DNA from: Paracoccaceae bacterium
Lineage (GTDB): Bacteria; Pseudomonadota; Alphaproteobacteria; Rhodobacterales; Rhodobacteraceae
Assembly: GCA_023260935.1 (NCBI GenBank)
Contig: JALQTL010000110.1
Span: 1 to 14,207, forward strand
Direction of reading: 5' to 3'
DNA length: 14,207 nucleotides
Each line of letters opens with the position of its first letter. Position 1 is the first letter of the stretch. Of this stretch, positions 13,188 to 14,207 are shown piece by piece. Both the position numbers and the translations under genes were made by a program. The notes beneath the pieces are model-generated. The model had not been told where the DNA came from, did not search any database, and saw only the letters and a list, made by a program, of their open reading frames with translations.

Positions 13188-14207
13188 CCGCAACCCTGAT
13201 CTTTGCCGACCATCTTCTGACCGGCTTTGCCGCCGATGGTCAGGCCGAAATCTTGCAGGATGCCGCAGTTCTGGTGGAACGTGCGCGCATCCTCGATCTT
13301 GGACCGGCGGAAATACTGCGCCGCCAGCATCCCGAGGCCGCGGCAGTCGGCGGGCGCGAAAGGCTGGTAATGCCGGGGCTTGTGAATGCTCATCATCATG
13401 TCGGGCTGACCCCGTTTCAGCTTGGCGCGCGCGACCAGCCCCTTGAACTGTGGTTCCCCGAACGGCTGTGCATGCGTGATGTAGACCCGAGGCTGGATAC
13501 ACTTTACGCCGCATTCGAGATGATCGCCTCGGGTGTGACGACGGTGCAGCATCTGCACAGCCGCGCCCCCGGCGACACTGCGGCAGTTGTGGCCCGGGCC
13601 GAGGTGATCCTTCGCGCCTATGCCGAAATCGGAATGCGTGTCAGCTATTCCTTTGCGATGCGTGACCAGAACCGAATGATCTATGCTGCGGATGAAGAGT
13701 TTCTGGCGCTTCTGCCCCTTCATCTGCGGCCCGCCGCGGCGGAATATCTGGCTGGCTTCCAGTTACCGTTAGCAGAGCAAATTGCGGTCTTTCATGCGCT
13801 GCGTGACCGCTGGGCGGGCGATCCGCTTACCGCGATCCAGATCGCGCCGTCAAACCTGCACTGGCTTTCTGATGCGGCATTGGAAAGCGCGGCCCGGCTC
13901 TCGGAAGAAACAGGCGCGCCGATGCACATGCATCTTCTGGAAACACCCTATCAATTTGAATACGCGCGGCGTCGCACCGGCGGGTCGGCCGTGGCTTTTC
14001 TGGACCGGCTGGGCCTTCTGTCGCCCCGCCTGACGATTGGCCATGGCGTCTGGATGACACCTGATGACATCGCTTGTCTGGCCGAACGTGGCGCTTGCCT
14101 GTGTCACAATTGCTCATCGAACCTGCGGCTGAAAAGCGGGACACTCGATCTGAATACCGTCCTCGCGGCGGGAATTCCGACAGCGCTGGGGATGGATGAG
14201 GCGGGGA
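13184..14207 (+). CDS. Metal-dependent amidohydrolase (SsnA/TrzN/deaminase type), 3' partial
   Basis: The frame runs open to the window edge; 341 residues are visible of the roughly 440-460 usual for the family. It belongs to the amidohydrolase group that holds chlorohydrolases and aminopurine or pterin deaminases. Seen: PGLVNAHHHVG with the metal pair His70 and His72, MHMHLLET with His250 and Glu253, IGHGVW with His287, CHNCSSNLRLKSG (family usually HNPSSN) and LGMDEAG with the catalytic/metal Asp338. All expected metal ligands are present, so it should be active. The LTPFQLGA and DEAG variants mark a subfamily whose substrate I do not know. Likely chemistry is deamination or hydrolysis of a C-N bond on a small heterocycle (inference). 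The ATG overlaps the racemase-like stop (ATGA), with GCGAGG upstream as a modest ribosome site. Confidence 0.87.
   Translation, partial: MTATLIFADHLLTGFAADGQAEILQDAAVLVERARILDLGPAEILRRQHPEAAAVGGRERLVMPGLVNAHHHVGLTPFQLGARDQPLELWFPERLCMRDVDPRLDTLYAAFEMIASGVTTVQHLHSRAPGDTAAVVARAEVILRAYAEIGMRVSYSFAMRDQNRMIYAADEEFLALLPLHLRPAAAEYLAGFQLPLAEQIAVFHALRDRWAGDPLTAIQIAPSNLHWLSDAALESAARLSEETGAPMHMHLLETPYQFEYARRRTGGSAVAFLDRLGLLSPRLTIGHGVWMTPDDIACLAERGACLCHNCSSNLRLKSGTLDLNTVLAAGIPTALGMDEAG

Noticed and set aside
12515..13723. 402-codon minus-strand frame opposite the racemase-like and amidohydrolase genes
   Set aside because: It is antisense to two genes with clear family motifs and has no domain of its own.

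Overview
The window is high-GC, densely packed bacterial DNA. Short ATGA overlaps, a PotABCD-type transporter with a twin-arginine signal on its binding protein, and the codon style suggest an alphaproteobacterium, probably of the Rhodobacteraceae type. This is inferred from style and content only; no rRNA or other marker gene is present. No tRNA, CRISPR array, insertion sequence or phage gene was seen.

Layout. (1) Bases 1-2161, + strand: the 3' part of a PdxA2-type dehydrogenase, then an AldA-like aldehyde dehydrogenase 1 bp later, closed by an intrinsic terminator. (2) Bases 2162-2666: a gap of about 500 bp between convergent operons, holding several hairpins and no convincing gene. (3) Bases 2667-6530, - strand: a four-gene ABC importer in the order binding protein, ATPase, permease, permease, each pair joined by a 4-bp overlap. 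(4) Bases 6754-7560, - strand: a DeoR-family repressor. (5) Bases 7670-14207, + strand and divergent from the repressor: a tight run of seven genes coding for a SIS-domain isomerase/deglycase, a PfkB-type sugar kinase, a BtpA/SgcQ-family barrel protein, two tandem PuuE-like (polysaccharide deacetylase fold) cyclic-amide hydrolases, an Asp/Glu/hydantoin racemase-like protein that lacks both usual cysteines, and a metal-dependent amidohydrolase cut by the window edge.

Working together (inference). Regions 3-5 look like one regulated uptake and catabolic unit. The importer would bring in a small cationic or polar compound. The PfkB kinase would phosphorylate its sugar part, and the SIS protein and/or the BtpA-like protein would split or rearrange the sugar phosphate, by analogy with the FrlD kinase and FrlB deglycase of fructoselysine use. 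The freed nitrogenous part would be handled by the ring-opening PuuE-like pair, the racemase-like protein and the amidohydrolase. The DeoR-family repressor would sense a sugar phosphate. A 9-bp word, TCACTTGCG, lies in the same orientation ahead of both the importer operon and the seven-gene operon, which supports shared control. I know of no characterised pathway with this gene set. It is the best candidate here for an undescribed system: use of an N-glycosylated or Amadori-type hydantoin, ureide or related heterocycle.
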